In this document: in pieces, positions 29,846-41,090 of the stretch
Position numbering within the stretch: the first letter of the stretch is position 1
Layout: each line of letters begins with the position of its first letter
Origin: an uncultured bacterium
GTDB lineage: Bacteria > Patescibacteriota > Gracilibacteria > Absconditabacterales > Absconditicoccaceae
DNA: 43,254 bases
NCBI GenBank assembly: GCA_903918675.1
Contig: CAIXFE010000061.1
Location: 1-43,254, forward strand
Direction: 5' to 3'
Notes under the pieces: model-generated
The model's input: the letters and a program-made list of their open reading frames with translations, nothing else
What the model was told of the DNA's origin: nothing
Database searches by the model: none
Made by a program: the position numbers and the translations under genes

Positions 29846-31648
29846 ATGAATTCTACTGCTCTCAAAAAAACGTATGCACACATCTATGAACAATTTTTCT
29901 TAGAAAATCATGTGGTCGTTTCGACGCCATTTACTATGAATCGATCCTGAGACATCCTCACCAATTATAGTGGGGTCAGCATCAAACAAAAGGTTCCTCT
30001 GCGCATCTACATGGGGTATACAAGGACAGACGCTCCGACGATCACGCTTAATAAAATTTTCTATCAAGATCTCAATGAACATAGTTTCATCCAAGCGAAT
30101 ATTCTCGAGTATGCGCCTTATTTCAATGATCTTCAAAAAGAGATAGAGCAAAAATATACCGCGCTTACAGAGATCTGTGGTGGTATGCAGATAAACATTC
30201 TTTCTGAATTACCCAGGTGAGCAGGGCTTGGATTCGGGTCTCTCATTCCGCTTCTCCTTTCCGTCTTACTTCAAAGGATCCAAAATAAGATCACTCCCGA
30301 TGATATTACAAACTTCCAAAAGCAAAACATTAACGATCTTCTCCAAGACACCTACAGTCCGTTTTCAGAAATGTTTCTGGACGCACTCAATCTAGATAGG
30401 CACATGTATGGTATGGTTTCCTCAGGTACTAAACTAACTTCATTCTTTGACACCTATTATCCTGTAGTTTCATTTTCAGAGGACTTCGACAAAAATATTC
30501 CTCACAGAGAGATGACGACAAGTAGATTCTTTGGATTTAAAATGAATGACCTTTTCAAAGAACTCAGAGAAGTACCATATAGTCCTATTGATTATGGGAT
30601 AATGTATTCAGGGAAACCAGTATTATTAGAACAGATAGCAGGTAATCAATACAAAAACAATTCCCTCTTTACCCAAGAAATAAAAACTGAATTTAAAGAC
30701 CTCTTCGGGGATCATCTCAACCAGCTTCATCCGAATGCAATCCCAAGATTTTACAAACAACTCATAGGTACAGAAGCAGACGAAATAAGTTTAACCTACG
30801 GGAAACTCATGGGAATCATCAGTCTCAAGATCCTATTTTTCATGTCTAAAATGTATCGTGATGGATATGATGAATTTAATATGCTTCAGCTCCTAGATTC
30901 ACTCAGGAAACTTAGACAAGGCGACTGTGTCACCAGAGATAGCTCTTCGGTTTTCCTAGAATTTATCAAGGATATTTTAGAAAACTTCCCCGGCTCATCT
31001 AAGTATCTTTCCTTGTCTCCTAACGATAGCACGATCATGTGAGGGTCATTGATTTTCGCTATGCCATTGGAATGATTTAGAACGGCAATTTTGGAGACAG
31101 TACAAAAAACTGCCAGAGAATTCGTATGAGCAAAAGTGATTTATGCCAACCGGATAGATGGACTGGAGCATGAGGGACTCAAAATAGAGCAGGACTTAAA
31201 ATATGGCATTTATTCGCCATTTTTGGAAAACAATAATTGTATATTAAGACGAGTAAATGGGAAAATACTTATCGCTGATTGTGAGACCTCGCTCGAAAAC
31301 TACAAAACGGGACTGATGTTAGATACCATCAACAATAAGATATATCTCAATGGAGAGAAATTAACTTCACAAGATCTCCATTCCCAATCGGCTACGATAG
31401 AGATCATGAAAGTACTGATACAAAATTTAGGCAAAGAGGTGTCTAATAAAAATCTCCCTCCTTCCGGTTATAGCAAGAATAAGAACGAAATGCTTGGTAA
31501 AATTATCATCCCTCTCATCGATCTCATTGAGCAGAAAACAGGAAAAAAACTTCCCCTCATCTGCAAGGGAAGTCTCTATGATTTTTACTTAAAGTTAAAC
31601 AAATCAGATATGGAGATCGTAGTCATTAATAGACTCGAAAGGGAATAG
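29846..31648 (+). CDS. GHMP-kinase-like protein, 600 aa
   Basis: 600 aa in one frame with six or so TGA. The N-terminal part resembles GHMP small-molecule kinases: VVVSTPFTMNRSGDILTNYS near residue 20 and the phosphate-loop-like LPRGAGLGFGSLIPLLLSVL near residue 120 (family pattern P-x-G-x-GLGSS; the Ser pair is changed to Phe-Gly). The remaining 450 residues, with YGKLMGIISLKILFF and a C-terminal helix-rich part, are longer than usual and not recognised. Function could be a diverged sugar kinase. Convergent with efp. Confidence 0.6.
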
Positions 31649-31663
31649 ACAGGATCAACCTCT

Positions 31664-32215
31664 TTAGTTTGCTTCTCCAGTTGAGGTATTGATCGTCACC
31701 ATATCTCCTTCATTTTTATGTAAAGGAATCATGATTTCCAATCCCGTTTCCAATGTCGCCGGTTTCTTTCCTGCTTGAGCTCTGTCGCCTTTAACCCCAG
31801 GGACGGTAGACTTGATTGTGTAACTCACCGTCACAGGAAGGATGACACCGATCACATTCCCCTTGTAGAGAGTGATATAACAATCCATATTTTCCTTGAG
31901 ATACCCCGTAATATCTTCCACCATGTTCTTATTGAGATCATGCATTTCTCCAGTATCATTCTCCATGAATGAATAAGTATCCCCGCTATTGTACAAGTAG
32001 ACTGCATTTTTCGTCATCACATCTGCCTGCTCCAAAAGTGTCCCAGACTTGAAGGTCAGATTCTGTACGCCACCCGTGACCAGATTCCTAAGTTTGTAAG
32101 TATAGCTTCCTTGTCTTTGCTGCATCTGCATAAATGCGAAATCTATGACCTTATACAATTGTCCATCTATTTCCAAAATGGTTCATTTTTTGATGTCGGA
32201 AGTAACGATTTTCAT
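31664..32215 (-). CDS. efp: elongation factor P
   Basis: 183 aa, normal EF-P length. EF-P relieves ribosomes stalled on polyproline. Three OB-like domains: N-terminal KGTILEIDGQLYKVIDFAF (Gly from TGA), then MQQRQGSYTYKLRNLVTGG, and C-terminal ATLETGLEIMIPLHKNEGDM with the usual ending. The tip loop that normally carries a modified Lys in PGKG reads QQRQG here, so only Arg is available near the tip. ATG 32213-32215. The leader has a hairpin of ATATTAAAAGA / TCTTTTAATAT (about 32250-32291). Confidence 0.92.
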
Positions 32216-32298
32216 GGTAGTAGATTAAAAATATTAAAAGATTTAGAATATTAAAAGATTCAACAATACATTTTTTAGTCTTTTAATATATTAGTTTT

Positions 32299-35200
32299 TT
32301 AATTTAATTCAAAGATCATCACTTGACTACCGCCGCCCAAACTTTGTTGGAGAAGGTTATTGAGATAATCCTGATATTGTGTGTTTTGTGCCTTATAGAG
32401 ATTGATAAGGCCTACATATTGTGTGAGGATCATCCTCTCATCTTGTGTCAATGTCTGGATCTGAGTTTGTAATTGAGTGGGGTCAGGCTGACTTTGGCTG
32501 AGGAGCGTAGCTGCCACTTGCAATACTTTATTTTCATCTATCGTCTTCCCATACACATCCGCGATATCACCGATTGCTAGACCATTAGCTAGTCTTTGAG
32601 TGAATGTATCAGCTATGAAGGTAACCAATTGCTGAGACTCAGGGAAGAATCTGGGGATAGATAACTTCGCTCTCAAGAGGATAAGATCATCTGGCGACAT
32701 CTGACCGAAGACTTTTTCCAAGGTCTGGTCGTCCAAAGTAAATGCATATTTCGTCCCTAAATTATTGGTAGAGAAAAGACTGATATAGCCATCCTTTCGT
32801 AATTGTACGAGTCTACTAATAGCTCCCTGTTCTTGAATCTTTTTAGTGATAGGATCGAGCTTAGCAAAGAACCTATCGAATAGAGATTCATTTCCTTCTC
32901 CCATGACGACGGTTCAGATATTTGGATCTATCACAAGATATTTAACGTTATCATTACTCAATCTCTGATATGATTTACATGAATTATCATCAGACGTTTG
33001 TTCCCAGAATCGATCCAGCATACCATCACTTCTTATATTGTGCTGATTTTTGAGGAAGTATTGGATATACGTCCCTGCTATCAAAACACCATCTTTATTT
33101 GGTCTATTGGCTACGTAATCAATGAATTTATTATAATTTGGGAACTGAAGATCAAAGACATTCTTCCATCCATATTTACTTTGAACGTCTTGAGTTTGCT
33201 GGAGTTGATCGGTAAGCGTTGTCGTTTCTCCATTTCCCATCTTGTACCATTCAAAAGGACCACTAGCTCCTTGAGATGATATTCTCACAAAGTTCAATAC
33301 AAACTGGATAATAGTCCAAAGAGCAAAAAGGCATAAAAATACATAGATCATATTTTGTTTGTTCTTATTGTCTTCATCTCCCTCCATCATGTCTTTCAAG
33401 AAAAGGACTACGGTAAGGACTGTCCACATAATCAAACCGATACCATACCAGACGATACCTCCACCAATCACCCACCAGATTGCCCATCCGATAGTAGTCA
33501 CAGCGGACAACGCGATCAGATTTCTTTCTTTCTTAATAATCGAATAGATCAGACTCATGACTATAAAGATCAGCATAAATAGCCAAACAAATCCGATATC
33601 GGTATAGTAGCTACTTAGATTTTGAAGTGATCGATTAAATACCACATTGAGTGGAATAAGATATCTGTAAGGTACTTCTATCTTGCCTGCTGAGGTCTCA
33701 ATAGAATGATCCTGATAGTACTGTCTCAATGCTACTATATTGTCTCTAAATTCAGCTGGATTGATAGCTCCGGAGATCGTTGAGGCTTTAGCTGCGTAAG
33801 CAGCCAGTGCTCCACTTAGCAAATCATGCGCTGTTCCCTTGGGATTCACTTCAGCGAAAAGTGTCTTCAGTACGGGGAGATTGAAGTTGTCTATAGCATT
33901 CGCTTCTTTGCAGAGTAACTTCCCGTCATGACTGAGTCCATAACAGGTATCGTTGATAGGATAGATAAGCCTGAGAAGATGATATCCCAAACTCAAGCCA
34001 CTTCCTTTATCTACCTCTTTTCGTCCATATCCTACATATCTTCATACATCCTCATTCCCAGAAACAGCTTTTTTTAAATTTTGATTGAGATCTCCTGAAG
34101 AGAAAGTCTGCTGCTTGCATGCATTCAAAGAAAGAGAGCTAGTCTGTTGATTGAGAGTTACTTGATCGGTGCTGGTTTGTGGGACAGTAGAACCTGAATT
34201 AGTCGCGGCCAGTAAAATACTAGGTTTCTGATTTGCTCCAAGTAATAATGATCTCGTCCAATTGCCAATAGTCAAACTACCATCATTGATTCCTTTGACC
34301 AACACATTAGGTCCTTTGAATACAATAAGCGTAGCTAAACACACAGCCGCCCAGATCAAAATATAATTTACATACCCCTTCTTCTCTTGCCGGATATGTT
34401 TATAATTTTTCCACAACATCTTAATAAGGGCTATAATGATGATCAAAATCCCAATGAGAGCGATATACTTCCCTGGTCAAGTACGTAGGAGATCTGGTGC
34501 ATTATTTACTTGTAAAACTCCCATCATCCCGAGTGCGACGATACCAATTCACACTGACAAAAGAACATCTATTCGTAAGCCTATCATCAATATCCCAAAA
34601 AGTGCAATATCCAAAAACGCCGTAGGTTTAGCCATACTCGCTAACGCAAAGAAAAATCATGAAACGGCTACGTATTTCAGTGCATCTTTATGCACTAATG
34701 TTCCCTCTTTATGCGAATCGGAAATGAACTTCAAAAAGATAAATCCAGAAAGTATAGCTAAGATCGTCAATGCCATTACTCCAAGATCTGTCTTATTATC
34801 TACGAAGACCAAGAATGCGCCCATACCACTCGTCAACCAAAACAATATTCCTGTCCATCCCAAAGAGAAAGAAAGCTGACTGCTGTTTTCTTTCAGCTCT
34901 TTTTTTCAGAAAAAATGAAGCACCTCATTTACCAATCCAAGACCAAAGATCAGGACAAACATACTGCTGAGAAAATTCATAGCTACCGCAATAGTATCTG
35001 GAGAGAGCCAAAACCAGCTCTTGATAGGCTCGATAAGACTAAACCAGAAAGCGATAAACATATGCCAAAGATAAGGAGCTGCGGCAGCTGGGCCTATGTT
35101 GCCTCGAAGTACACCAAAATTTTCTGCGATGACTTTGGGGATATACATATATTCATGATTTGCATCCCAGGCAGTAGAATAAGGGATGAAAGAAAGCTGA

Positions 35201-35901
35201 AATCCAAAGAGATAATAGATGATAGAAATCCCTAATAAGATAAGCCCTACTCGCTTCCATCGATTCTGTTTGAGCTGGTGTAATTTAAATCCATCAAACA
35301 TCGAGCTTACTATAGGTTTATATATAGCCAGTTCATTTTTCATATACCAGACAAGACCACCAAGTCCCAAGAAAAGGATCCAAGTAAGCCATCCATAGAA
35401 TATTCCCAACATAGCAAAGATATATATTATCAAGAGGAGCACGCCAATACCCAATCAGAAATTGATGATCATCTCTTGTCGTCTTGTATCTTTAAACTTG
35501 ATCCATTTATTGGATATCCATGTCCCCAAAGCGAGAGCTCAGAGGATAAAATACATCCCCAAAAAATACAAGAGTAGGGTATTGATACATAAGATAAGAA
35601 ACCCAGCAGATCATCCTACGATACCTCACTTTATCATCACAAATGCCACGCCAAATATCAAAAGCGCCGCCGGCAGCATCCATATAAAGAATTTTTTCAG
35701 AGAAAACAATTTGGACTTCATGATATACCAGAGTGGTATCAGACTGGCGATGATTGCTCGGATGACTAATTCTCGATTTGCTCGGGATCCAAGCATGTCC
35801 TTATAGTAGGTATGATTTACCATGAACTCTTGAAAAATAGAAATGCCAAGCACACTCAGCACGATAATGCCGATAATCAGAAAGACCTTTTTTAATTTCA
35901 T
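32299..35901 (-). CDS. 1200-aa polytopic membrane protein, GT-C-like
   Basis: 1200 aa reconstructed across about 20 TGA codons; no TAA/TAG. About 13-16 membrane helices, then a soluble C-terminal domain of some 250 residues. The first large loop, after FIPYSTAWDANHEYMYIPKV, carries acidic/His residues as in GT-C glycosyltransferases (PMT, STT3, GT39/GT83), which use lipid-linked sugars and modify exported proteins or glycans. Another exported loop is Ser/Thr/Gln-rich (about 34100-34220). The exact family is uncertain. It may glycosylate the S-layer. Upstream of efp's terminator-like repeats; downstream of a short repeat tract. Confidence 0.7.
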
Positions 35902-35945
35902 GGATCACGATGTTATAATTTAAAAAATTGTGGATATGATTTTAT

Positions 35946-36010
35946 AGTCTATAAAGTCAAAAGTCTGTAAAGTCAAAAGTCTGTAGAGTCTAAGGTCTAA
36001 GTTCTAAGAT
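35946..36010. repeat. degenerate AAAGTCTG tandem repeat
   Basis: About six imperfect units of AAGTCTGTAAAGTC type between the GT-C-like gene and the secD stop. Confidence 0.65.
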
Positions 36011-37702
36011 CTATTTCTTTCCATCATAAAAGAGATGCAACAACAACTTCGTCAAAGGCACATTGAAAAGTAAGGTCAAAACCATCGTCGTCAACATCAT
36101 AGATCCAAAACCCTTAAACATATTTGTTCCCATAGTAAACAAAATCAACGCAATCAATCCTGTACTCAATTGTCCATCTCTGATCGCTGTCCAACTTCTA
36201 TTTTTAGCTGTATCAATTGCTGATTCTCGACCTTTGCCTTCTTTACGTTCTTCGCGCAGTCTTTCATACATCAAGATATTGGCATCTACAGCCATACCTA
36301 TAGATAAAATGATAGCGGCAATTCCACTGAGGGAAAGTGCATAATCTATAAGCTTCATAAATGCAAACAATACGGAAAAGAAAGCGAGCAATACCAATGA
36401 GGTAAGAAGCATCTTCTTCCATCCATACATAAACAACATGAGCAAAGCAATAGCAAGGAATCCAGCCAATCATGCTCGCAGCGCTCCCGTGAGTGCACTG
36501 ACTCCTAATGTTGGGCTTATTTTCTCTTCTTGCATCAGGATCAATGGCGCAGGCATAGCTCCATCATTCAGTGCTGTCGCTAACTTTTGAGCGCTATCAC
36601 TGGTAAAATTTCCGTTGATTTCAGCTGTTCCTCCACAGATTTTACTTTGGATAGTAGGCGCAGTAAGTAGATTTCCTCCTACGAAAATAGCCATAGGTTT
36701 GCCAATGTTTGCTTCAGTAATACTACAGAAGATATCTTTCCCTTGATCATCGAGATTGATCGTGACTACAGGTTCACCGACCTCTGAAGTGCTTGTCCCT
36801 GCATATCTAAAATAAGCGCCATTGAGTAAATCGTTTTTACTATCTGTAGCAGCTATCCATGTCTCTCTGTCCTGGACAAAGATGTCTTCGATATCATAAA
36901 TGGTTTCCTGTTTACCAGACAAGTTTGCTGTGGTCTTGGAATTGAGACGGAAAAATGTAAATCCAACGAGATTTACGCCAGTCTGCACTGCAGATTTTCC
37001 TTGTGACGCAATGGTAGTATATTTACCATCTATCAAAGAAGAAAGTTGCCCGGGGGTAGCTTTAGCTAGCAAGGAAGGATCATTCTGGTACAGATCAGGA
37101 AGTTGGTTTAACGTCACTCCTGTATAATGAGTATAGAAGATATTCTCAGACATTCTACCATCTACGAGTTTTTGCATGGCATCAGGAGTTTTGCTGACCT
37201 CAGTTAAGATACTTTGTGCCAAAGTTTTTCTCTGCTGAATGCTTGCAGCTGTAGGAGTTTGAGGATTCTGAAGTTTAAATTCTAGTTCGAGTGTCTTCCC
37301 GATCAGGTCTTTGGCCTGGTCTAGATCTGCGATTCCTCAGATCTCTACTACGATATAATCTTGATTATCCATATTCTGTATATAGGCTTTGTAGTCGCTT
37401 ACTCCAAGTTTAGATATCCTTCCATCAATTTTTTGGCTGATAATGTTCTCGATATTCTTCTCGACAGAAGCAAGCTCTGTAGCATTGGTATAGGCCTGTG
37501 CATACTTATCAAAAGAAATTTTATAGGTCAATCTTGTTCCTCCTGAGACATCGAGTCCTTTTCTAAATTGCTGTGTTCACTGGAGTGTTAAGATAAATTT
37601 TCTCACCCCTGTAGTGGCATCGAATGATCTCCCGACGAAGAAGATGATAAAGAGTGACACAAGGCAGATACCCAAAAACAGGATTTTTTTGTTGATCTTC
37701 AT
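36011..37702 (-). CDS. secD: protein-export membrane protein SecD
   Basis: 563 aa, normal length. Partner of SecF in Sec-dependent export. N-terminal helix KKILFLGICLVSLFIIF, then the motif KGLDVSGGTRLTYKI, a large periplasmic domain (INLDDQGKDIF, GKPMAIFVGGNLLTAPTI), SPTLGVSALTGALRAG leading into the membrane part, and the signature AVDANILMYERLREE near the C-terminus. Gly from TGA occurs at the fragment joins, for example ALRAG-AGF and VVEIGGIADLD. The C-terminus LLLHLFYDGKK is complete. It is not adjacent to secF. Confidence 0.95.
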
Positions 37703-37734
37703 GATATGTAATTCAAAAATATAAAACAAGACGC

Positions 37735-37796
37735 TAGCCACAACTATTTGTGGCAACGTCGGTTTTATCCCATTTTTCTGTGGGATAAAAAAATCT
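37735..37796. terminator. two hairpins downstream of tyrS
   Basis: GCCACAA-CTAT-TTGTGGC (37737-37754) and TATCCCA ... TGTGGGATA (37769-37790) with an A/T run on both sides. The second could end transcription on either strand (minus: after tyrS; it precedes secD). Confidence 0.5.
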
Positions 37797-37858
37797 GACC
37801 TAAAGTCGGTAGACATGGTAGTCTTTTGGGCGAGTAATTCAAGAGAGACATGAGCTAC

Positions 37859-37928
37859 TTTGCTCCCGGGAGCAAAATTATGAAAATGTAGATAAGTAGC
37901 CACTTATCACCGATCTGCTCCCGGGAGC
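37859..37928. repeat. palindrome pair 3 (CCCGGG core)
   Basis: TTTGCTCCCGGGAGCAAA (37859-37876) and GCTCCCGGGAGC (37917-37928); centres 55 bp apart. Compared with pairs 1 and 2 the A/T at the third position is swapped on both arms, keeping the palindrome. Confidence 0.85.
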
Positions 37929-37939
37929 TGATGGACAAA

Positions 37940-39232
37940 TTATCCCAATTTCACTATCTTAAATACTTTTTTACCTTTTCTCAGGAGCAAAACACCATTT
38001 ATGAAATCATCCTCTTTTATGATCATTTGGGGATCATCAACTTTCACCTCATTGCAATATAATGATCACGATTGTAATAATTTTTTAGTTTCTCCATTTG
38101 ACTCTGTCAGTCCAGATTGTACAAAAAGATCCAATCCTCTGCACTCTGCACCCTGCACTCTGCACTCACTTCAACCAATTTCATGCATCAACGCATCAAT
38201 ATCTTCCTTCTTAAATCATTTGATAATCTCCATCCTATCTCCATCATTAAACAATACCTCAGAAATTTTAGAGGCTTGATCGACAGCGTCCTTATCGAAA
38301 ATGACTTCGATCACCGCCTTAGCAAGCTCTTTCTGCCCGTATCTCAACTCTGGTTTTTCATTATGTTTCTTTACGATATCTGAGACATGGTCGAAATCCA
38401 GTAAGGTCAAAACCTTCAAATATTTCTCTATATCCTGATCTGCGACGTTCATGAAGTATTGATACACGAAATACGGACTGGTCTTTTCATGGTCAAGCCA
38501 AATCGAGTTCCCTTCAGACTTCCCAAACTTTTTCCCCATAGCATCTGTGATCAAAGGGATCGTCAATGCATACGCTTCTTTATCATGTTTTTTTCTGATC
38601 AATTCTATCCCTGTCGTCACATTCCCCCGCTGATCAGATCATCCCAACTGCAGCTTCACACCTTCATTATGGAAGAGGTATTCAAAATCATATGCCTGGA
38701 TTAGCATGTAACTAAATTCCGCATACGAAATAGATTTATCAGGATCGGTAATTCTCTTTTTGACAGACTCTTTGGCGATCATCGTATTGACCGTCATATA
38801 TTTTCCAACCTCGGTCAGGAAATTTAAATAACTCATTCACTTATAGAAATCGTAGTTGTCGACCATCTTGTAATCGAATTTAAGATTGAATTTTTTCTGT
38901 AAATGTTTGAGGAAGGTATCTAACCGATCGTAAATACGTTGTTCGTTATGTCTGAGTTGGTCCTCGCCCAGGAACGTTCTTTCTGCGTCTTTGAGGCTGG
39001 GATCTCAGATCATCCCTGTCGCTCATCACACGAGAAAATAACAAGTATTTCCGTACTTCATCAGATTGACCGCAGCCATGATGGCGCACATATTCCCTAG
39101 TTGAAGAGAATCAGATGAGGGATCAAAACCAACATAAAATTTTTCTCCTCCTTTGGTATACAGATCAAATAATTTCTCATCAGAAAACTGGTAGAGGAGT
39201 CCACGTTGTTCTCGTTCTTCGCGCAAATGCAT
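37940..39232 (-). CDS. tyrS: tyrosyl-tRNA synthetase
   Basis: 430 aa. Charges tRNA-Tyr. Class I core: FYVGFDPSSDSLQLGNMCAI (HIGH region as LQLGN), FLVGGATGMIGDPS (Gly-Gly with TGA), YAEFSYMLIQAYDF, KLQLGGSDQRGNVTTGIEL (TGA-Gly), KKFGKSEGN (KMSKS region as KFGKS). The C-terminal S4 RNA-binding domain is GETKKLLQSGSLYCNEVKV to VFKIVKLG. Between core and S4 a GAGTGCA microsatellite (38138-38170) is read in frame as SECRVQGAECRG. ATG 39230-39232. The stop abuts palindrome pair 3. Confidence 0.94.
38138..38170. repeat. TGCACTC microsatellite inside tyrS
   Basis: Four to five units of CTGCACT on the plus strand, in frame on the minus strand within the linker before the S4 domain. Confidence 0.75.
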
Positions 39233-39380
39233 GGGAAAAATGATGAAATGATAAAATGCTGAAGTGATGAAATGCGACTGAACGCATGTGAAGGAGTCCC
39301 GCTCTAGCGGGAATGAAGTGATAAAATGATAAAGTGTCGTGACTATAACGATTTTGACCAGAAAAAAAAGAACAATCAAA

Positions 39381-40166
39381 TTATTTCCTAAAATGCTCAA
39401 TGCAATCATCATATCCTTCTTGAAATATTTTCCTTAGCGCCTTCTCCTTGATATCCATCACTCCTACGGGCAAGGGCTTGTAAAAGAGATGATCCACGAG
39501 TGGGAATTTTTCCAATGTCTGAGCTCTCAGAAGGATCTCGAATGAAATATTCAATGCATCGAAAATAGTTTTCAGTGACTGATTCTCTTTAAATTTATTG
39601 AGTGCGATACCGACGATCTGACTTGAAGGAAATTTTTTCTTTGCCTTATCTGCAGGAAAATTATTTATCAGTCCCCCATCCATCAAGAGCATATCTTTGA
39701 AGGGGACGGGCTCAAATATACCCGGGATAGACATGCTTCCTAATAGTGGTTCTACGAGTTCATCTTTTTCAAAAATTACAAATTCTGCCTTCTTCATGTC
39801 CGTCGTACCTATATACAGTGGGATGGCTAACTCCTGAAAGGTTTGTGGGAGGTCTTGGGAAAAGTTTTTTCTGAGGAATTTGTTACTCAACAATCACTTC
39901 TTGGGAAGGAGATTAAATTTTCTTATTCCGAAAGAAAAGAAATCTACAAATTTTTCATAGGTCTCTCGAGCAGTATATCCCGCAGCGATATATGATCACA
40001 CAATGGCTCATGCACTGACTCCGTAGATCGCTCTAATATTTTTATTCAATCAAAGTTTCTCCATTCCATGCAAAATGCCGAGAGCATATGCTCATCTCGC
40101 TCATCATCAGGAGATGACGAGGACAAAATCTTTGGAAGATGAAAATCTAGAAAAGAAATTACGCAT
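39381..40166 (-). CDS. patatin-like phospholipase
   Basis: 261 aa. Serine lipid acyl hydrolase with a Ser-Asp dyad. Oxyanion loop SGGGARGAYALG (residues about 19-30), in which the first three Gly are consecutive TGA codons; nucleophile elbow GVSAGAIVG (Ser about 51); catalytic Asp in DGGLINNFP (Asp about 163). No signal peptide, so probably cytoplasmic or membrane-associated. ATG 40164-40166. A terminator-like hairpin with its U-tract lies only 5 bp upstream of this ATG, so expression may be by a leaderless or read-through transcript. Confidence 0.9.
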
Positions 40167-40170
40167 GGTA

Positions 40171-40194
40171 AAAAAAGACGTTATAAAACGTCTT
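40171..40194 (-). terminator. rho-independent terminator (minus)
   Basis: Perfect AAGACGTT-TTAT-AACGTCTT stem followed on the minus strand by TTTTTT. Ends the transcript of the 40323-40751 gene and directly precedes the patatin ATG. Confidence 0.75.
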
Positions 40195-40322
40195 CAATAT
40201 AAATATTTATAAAGAAAAAACAAATCTAACCGATAGTGGAGAAAGGAGCTTTTGTGGTATCTGTCTTGATGATAATCTGATTGTTCGTTTTGAGCTAAGA
40301 GCTGCCAAGAAGTGATGGACGG

Positions 40323-40751
40323 CTAATCGCCAAAATGCAATGAATTTAAAATCCTTTGAATGTAAGCATTGTCATATCCTCATACAGACATAATATAAAT
40401 TACATTATTATCTACAAAACAGAGATCTGATTCTGCTCGTTTTCTCTCCGTGATATCAATTTCTGGAGCTGCAGGGACATAAAAAATAAGATTGGTGATA
40501 TATATATTTTTCCCTTGTATGACTTTTTCTATCGTTTTGTTGGATATGACGCCTTCATCATATCTATCAAGCGCACACCTATCCTTATCGTTCTGGCCTA
40601 TTCTTCATCAATCTACAGCCGTTGTGGTAAGTGTAAGATACTTCTCTTTAGTCACGTCTGTAAATGAAAGTCGCTCCATGCCATTATTAGTATATTCTCG
40701 CGATAGTAGGTATTTGGGTATGCTTATGCTAAAAAATCATTCGTAAATCAA
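40323..40751 (-). CDS. unknown protein, possible exported-domain remnant
   Basis: 142 aa from TTG 40749-40751, or 118 aa from ATG 40677-40679. The frame is open further upstream without ATG. Content looks coding: LIYEGFFSISIPKYLL, RLSFTDVTKEKYLTLTTTAV, then KTIEKVIQGKNIYITNLIFY and YIMSVGGYDNAYIQRILNSL; Gly from TGA three or four times. The YEGFFSISIP start resembles the first strand of PsbP-like or lipoprotein domains whose signal peptide is missing here, so the 5' end may be lost. Weakly supported. Confidence 0.5.
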
Positions 40752-40791
40752 TTTATTTCAAGAAATTAAAATAGTATATTTAACTCAAGAA

Positions 40792-41028
40792 ATGGATGTT
40801 CACGATCCAATATCTCATTGGAGCAATTGATTTGATGATGCATTAAACGAATGATTCTCGCTTATTCAAGTGGTTGTTGCATGAGAAATAACTGTTCAGA
40901 ATTGAGGATGTGAAGAAGTGTTAGATGAACACCCAAACAGCATGGTGCATACAGAAGACAGAAAAATAATAAAAAAATATTTCATGAGTGGGCTTTGTAA
41001 AGTAATAAAAAATATAGAGGGAAAATAA
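40792..41028 (+). CDS. small unknown acidic protein
   Basis: 78 aa, with five TGA = Gly (for example WSNGFDDALNEGFSLIQ, QNGGCEEVLDEH). No signal peptide or known motif. Divergent from the 40323-40751 gene. The stop codon lies in the loop of an 11-bp perfect hairpin, which would terminate it. Confidence 0.5.
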
Positions 41029-41040
41029 GCCCTCTATATT
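41011..41040. terminator. bidirectional hairpin between convergent genes
   Basis: Perfect 11-bp arms AATATAGAGGG (41011-41021) and CCCTCTATATT (41030-41040) around the TAA of the small plus gene. A second stem CAATAAAA / TTTTATTG lies at 41058-41080, just past the M23 gene stop on its strand. Confidence 0.65.
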
Positions 41041-41090
41041 CAGTTATGAATGAAAAACAATAAAAAGAATACTTTTATTGATCATACAAA

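Noticed and set aside
29498-29889. Plus-strand 130-codon frame
   Set aside because: No family motif, overlaps the GHMP-like start, and the region holds a promoter-like element and hairpin on the other strand.
34436-34879. Plus-strand 147-codon frame
   Set aside because: Antisense to transmembrane segments of the GT-C-like gene.
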